Below, in pieces: positions 56,766-58,493 of a DNA stretch of 58,493 bases. Within the stretch, counting starts at the first letter, position 1. Each line of letters begins with the position of its first letter. The notes under the pieces are model-generated. The model was given only the letters and a program-made list of their open reading frames with translations, was not told where the DNA came from and did not search any database. Both the position numbers and the translations under genes were made by a program. This DNA comes from Burkholderiaceae bacterium (GTDB lineage Bacteria > Pseudomonadota > Gammaproteobacteria > Burkholderiales > Burkholderiaceae_C), in NCBI GenBank assembly GCA_022702125.1, contig JAKOND010000024.1, forward strand, positions 1 through 58,493. Direction: 5' to 3'.

Positions 56766-57454
56766 GGCCGGGCCTCCGCCGGTGCCTGCGCGGGCGCGGG
56801 CGCGGCCGGCAGGGGCAGGCCGCGGAACACGTCGCCGTAGAGGCGGTAGAACACGCGGGCGGCATGCACGATGGCGGCCCGGTCCTCCGCGCCGGGGATC
56901 CGGTCCATCAGTTCCTGGAAGTGCGCCACGTGCTCCTGGTCGAGCGTTCCGTGCGAGCGCAGGTAGCTGAAGGCCGCGTTCGGCAGCCGGAGCCGCTGCT
57001 GGATCCTGTCGGCGGCCATCAGCGCCAGCGAGACGCTGGTCCCCTCCAGCACATGCACCATGCCGAAGAAGCCCAGCGGGTTGCCGCGCGCGATGGTGTC
57101 GTAGGCGTAGGCCACCATCACCTCGGTCGCCATGCCGGGCGGACCGTCGCGGACCGCGTCGGCATCGCCGCCGGCCGCGGCGATGTCATTGAGGATCCAC
57201 TGGTCGTGGTCGATCTCCTCCTCGGCGTATTCGTCGAGCGGGCCGGCCAGCCACAGGTTGCGCTGCGGCAGCGCGGCCTTGCAGGCGCGCATCAGGGGCA
57301 CGGTGTGGCGGACATGGTGGTAGGCCTCCTGCAGGAATGCCAGGTAGCTGGGCAGGGACACGTCGCCGCGCAGGCAACCCTGGATGATGGGCGCGGACAG
57401 CAGGCCCATGCGGGCCTGCGCGGTCTCGGCGACGAGGTATGCGTGAAAACTCAT
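56762..57454 (-). CDS. haem-oxygenase-like (TenA/HDO-fold) putative iron-dependent oxidase
   Basis: A 230-aa all-helical protein of the TenA/haem-oxygenase-like superfamily. Candidate metal ligands recur on successive helices: LQEAYHHVRHT (helix 1), YAEEEIDHDQW (helix 2), HVLEGTS (central) and LRSHGTLDQEHVAHF (late), matching the E/H-E-x2-H pattern of haem-oxygenase-like diiron oxidases. Relatives convert fatty acids or amino acids by oxygen insertion or C-C cleavage; thiaminase TenA lacks this metal set. It overlaps both neighbours by ATGA, so it acts with an AMP-forming ligase and an SDR. Substrate unknown; ligand assignment is by eye. Confidence 0.75.
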   Translation of the reverse strand: MSFHAYLVAETAQARMGLLSAPIIQGCLRGDVSLPSYLAFLQEAYHHVRHTVPLMRACKAALPQRNLWLAGPLDEYAEEEIDHDQWILNDIAAAGGDADAVRDGPPGMATEVMVAYAYDTIARGNPLGFFGMVHVLEGTSVSLALMAADRIQQRLRLPNAAFSYLRSHGTLDQEHVAHFQELMDRIPGAEDRAAIVHAARVFYRLYGDVFRGLPLPAAPAPAQAPAEARP

Positions 57455-58493
57455 GGGGACTCCTGGGGTGGGTCGGTCGCGGCCCCGGGGGCCGTCGACG
57501 GGGGGAACAGATCGGAATGGGCATCGCGGATCGCCTCGCGGCGCGGGCGGCCGTTGGCGGTCGCTAGGCCCGAGGCGGCATCGAACGCCGCGGCGGCCCG
57601 CACCCAGTGGCGGATGCGCGCGTAGTCGGGCAGCGAGGCGTTGGCGGCATCGACGGCCGACTGCAGCGCGGCGTCGGGCAGGTCGGGCCGGCCGGGCCAC
57701 AGCACGGCGCCCAGGGCGGGCCGGCCGTCGCCGAAGACCACCGCCTGGGCGATGCCGGGTTCCTCGCGCAGGGCCGTTTCGACCCATTCGGGCGACACGT
57801 TGCGGCCGTAGGCGGTGATCAGCAGGTTGGTGCGGCGGCCTTCGATGTGCAGGAAGCCGTCCGCGTCGATGCGGCCGATGTCGCCGGTGGGGAACCATGC
57901 GGCGTCGGCGTCGGCCGGCGCGTCGGGCGCGCCGAGGTAGCCGGAGAAGAGACTGCCGCCCACCTCGATGCCGCCGTCGCCCGCGATGCGCAGCCGCGCG
58001 TGCGGCAGCGCGCGGCCGGCGCTGCCGGGGCGGTCGGCGCCGGGCAGGTTGAGCGCCTGGACCGACGCGCCCTCCGACAGGCCGTAGCCTTCGTAGGCCG
58101 GGATGCCGGCGGCGCGCGCCGCGTGCAGCAGCCGGGCGCCCACCGCGGCGCCCCCCACCGCGACCAGGCGCAGGCAGCCGGGCGCCCGCTGGCCGGTCGC
58201 GGCCAGGAATCCGGTCCAGGCTCGCAGCATCTGCGGCAGGAGGATGACGCTGTGGGGCTGCCACTGCGCGACGGCGGCGTGGAACCGCGCCGGATCGAAG
58301 CGCGACGAGCCCTGCAGGCCGACCTGCTCCAGCGGCGGCACGACGCAGCTCGCCCCCTGGCCCAGCGGCGCCATCACGCCGGCGATGTTCTCCAGCAGCA
58401 CGGCCAGGGGCAGGGCGCACAGGTGCCGCCCGATGCCGAGCGGCTCCATCGCCTGCCGCAGGCCCGATGCCACCGCTTCCATCGACCGGGCCG
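57451..58493 (-). CDS. AMP-dependent synthetase/ligase, truncated by the window edge
   Basis: The C-terminal 350 or so residues of an ANL-superfamily enzyme, whose start lies to the right of the window. Visible are a substrate-pocket region (GYGLSEGASVQALNLP), the hinge-containing TGDIGRIDADGFLHIEGRRTNLLITAYGRN, where Asp and Arg of the A7/A8 motifs are intact, and SPEWVE at the start of the C-terminal domain. The usual catalytic Lys near the C-terminus is not obvious; the end (GLATANGRPRREAI) has only an Arg-rich match to the A10 region. It activates a carboxylate as an acyl-AMP and, if CoA-dependent, an acyl-CoA. It is the first visible gene of the coupled operon. Confidence 0.85.
   Translation of the reverse strand, partial: ARSMEAVASGLRQAMEPLGIGRHLCALPLAVLLENIAGVMAPLGQGASCVVPPLEQVGLQGSSRFDPARFHAAVAQWQPHSVILLPQMLRAWTGFLAATGQRAPGCLRLVAVGGAAVGARLLHAARAAGIPAYEGYGLSEGASVQALNLPGADRPGSAGRALPHARLRIAGDGGIEVGGSLFSGYLGAPDAPADADAAWFPTGDIGRIDADGFLHIEGRRTNLLITAYGRNVSPEWVETALREEPGIAQAVVFGDGRPALGAVLWPGRPDLPDAALQSAVDAANASLPDYARIRHWVRAAAAFDAASGLATANGRPRREAIRDAHSDLFPPSTAPGAATDPPQESP

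Noticed and set aside
56762-57454. Thiaminase TenA or a TenA-type transcription factor
   Set aside because: The carboxylate/His pattern on four helices fits the metal-binding haem-oxygenase-like group better, and no thiamine gene is nearby; there is no DNA-binding domain.

Overview
The window is GC-rich chromosomal DNA of a betaproteobacterium, most likely order Burkholderiales. The evidence is a Burkholderia/Neisseria-type porin, the gene order uvrD / BPSS1780-type membrane protein / thrB / DUF2782 / polA, an argH gene divergent from an AlgZ/AlgR-type pair, and a remnant of a Bug (TctC-type) receptor. A Comamonadaceae-like host is my best guess from gene order. That is inference, not a database result.

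There are two halves, separated by tRNA-Lys(CUU) at 34972-35047. The left half (1-34.4 kb) is accessory and catabolic. It holds: (a) the 3' end of a branched-chain-amino-acid-type ABC transporter operon with an SDR; (b) a lone GAF histidine kinase; (c) a minus-strand operon SDR / GH15 glucosidase / alpha-beta hydrolase fused to a gluconate-dehydrogenase-subunit-3-like domain / GMC oxidoreductase; (d) a plus-strand group of HAD hydrolase, APH-type kinase, class-III PLP enzyme of the phospho-lyase type and Lrp regulator; (e) a porin with its terminator; (f) a seven-gene minus-strand operon (24252 to 15477) with a HAD hydrolase, a DAO-type oxidase, a complete peptide/opine-type ABC importer and a succinate-semialdehyde-type dehydrogenase; (g) a divergent plus-strand series (24902-34371) with a GhrA-type reductase, a second DAO-type oxidase, a double GNAT, a class-III aminotransferase, a second Lrp regulator, an M20 amidohydrolase, an aldehyde dehydrogenase and a bicupin. 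Parts (f) and (g) together look like a roughly 19-kb uptake-and-oxidation system for an amine or N-acylated amine. The substrate is unknown. Two 95-bp, gap-free, about 76% identical upstream elements (25842-25936 and 28395-28489) tie two of its transcription units to one regulatory signal.

The right half (35.2-58.5 kb) is mostly housekeeping: uvrD-type helicase, BPSS1780 membrane protein, thrB, DUF2782, polA, YoaK-type protein, bioB, a voltage-gated-type potassium channel with a C-terminal Cys4 knuckle, a nucleoside-diphosphate-sugar-epimerase-type protein, a Tat-exported dienelactone hydrolase, a His-rich ZIP transporter, an AlgR/AlgZ-type pair, argH and a second two-component pair. It ends in a tightly coupled minus-strand operon: AMP-forming ligase (cut by the window edge), haem-oxygenase-like putative diiron protein, SDR, then a Tat/TPR protein. 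Three genes here (uvrD, DUF2782, polA) carry a TACAAT/CACAAT box exactly 6 nt before the ATG, which suggests leaderless transcripts.

No rRNA, CRISPR array, intact insertion sequence, integrase or prophage gene was seen.
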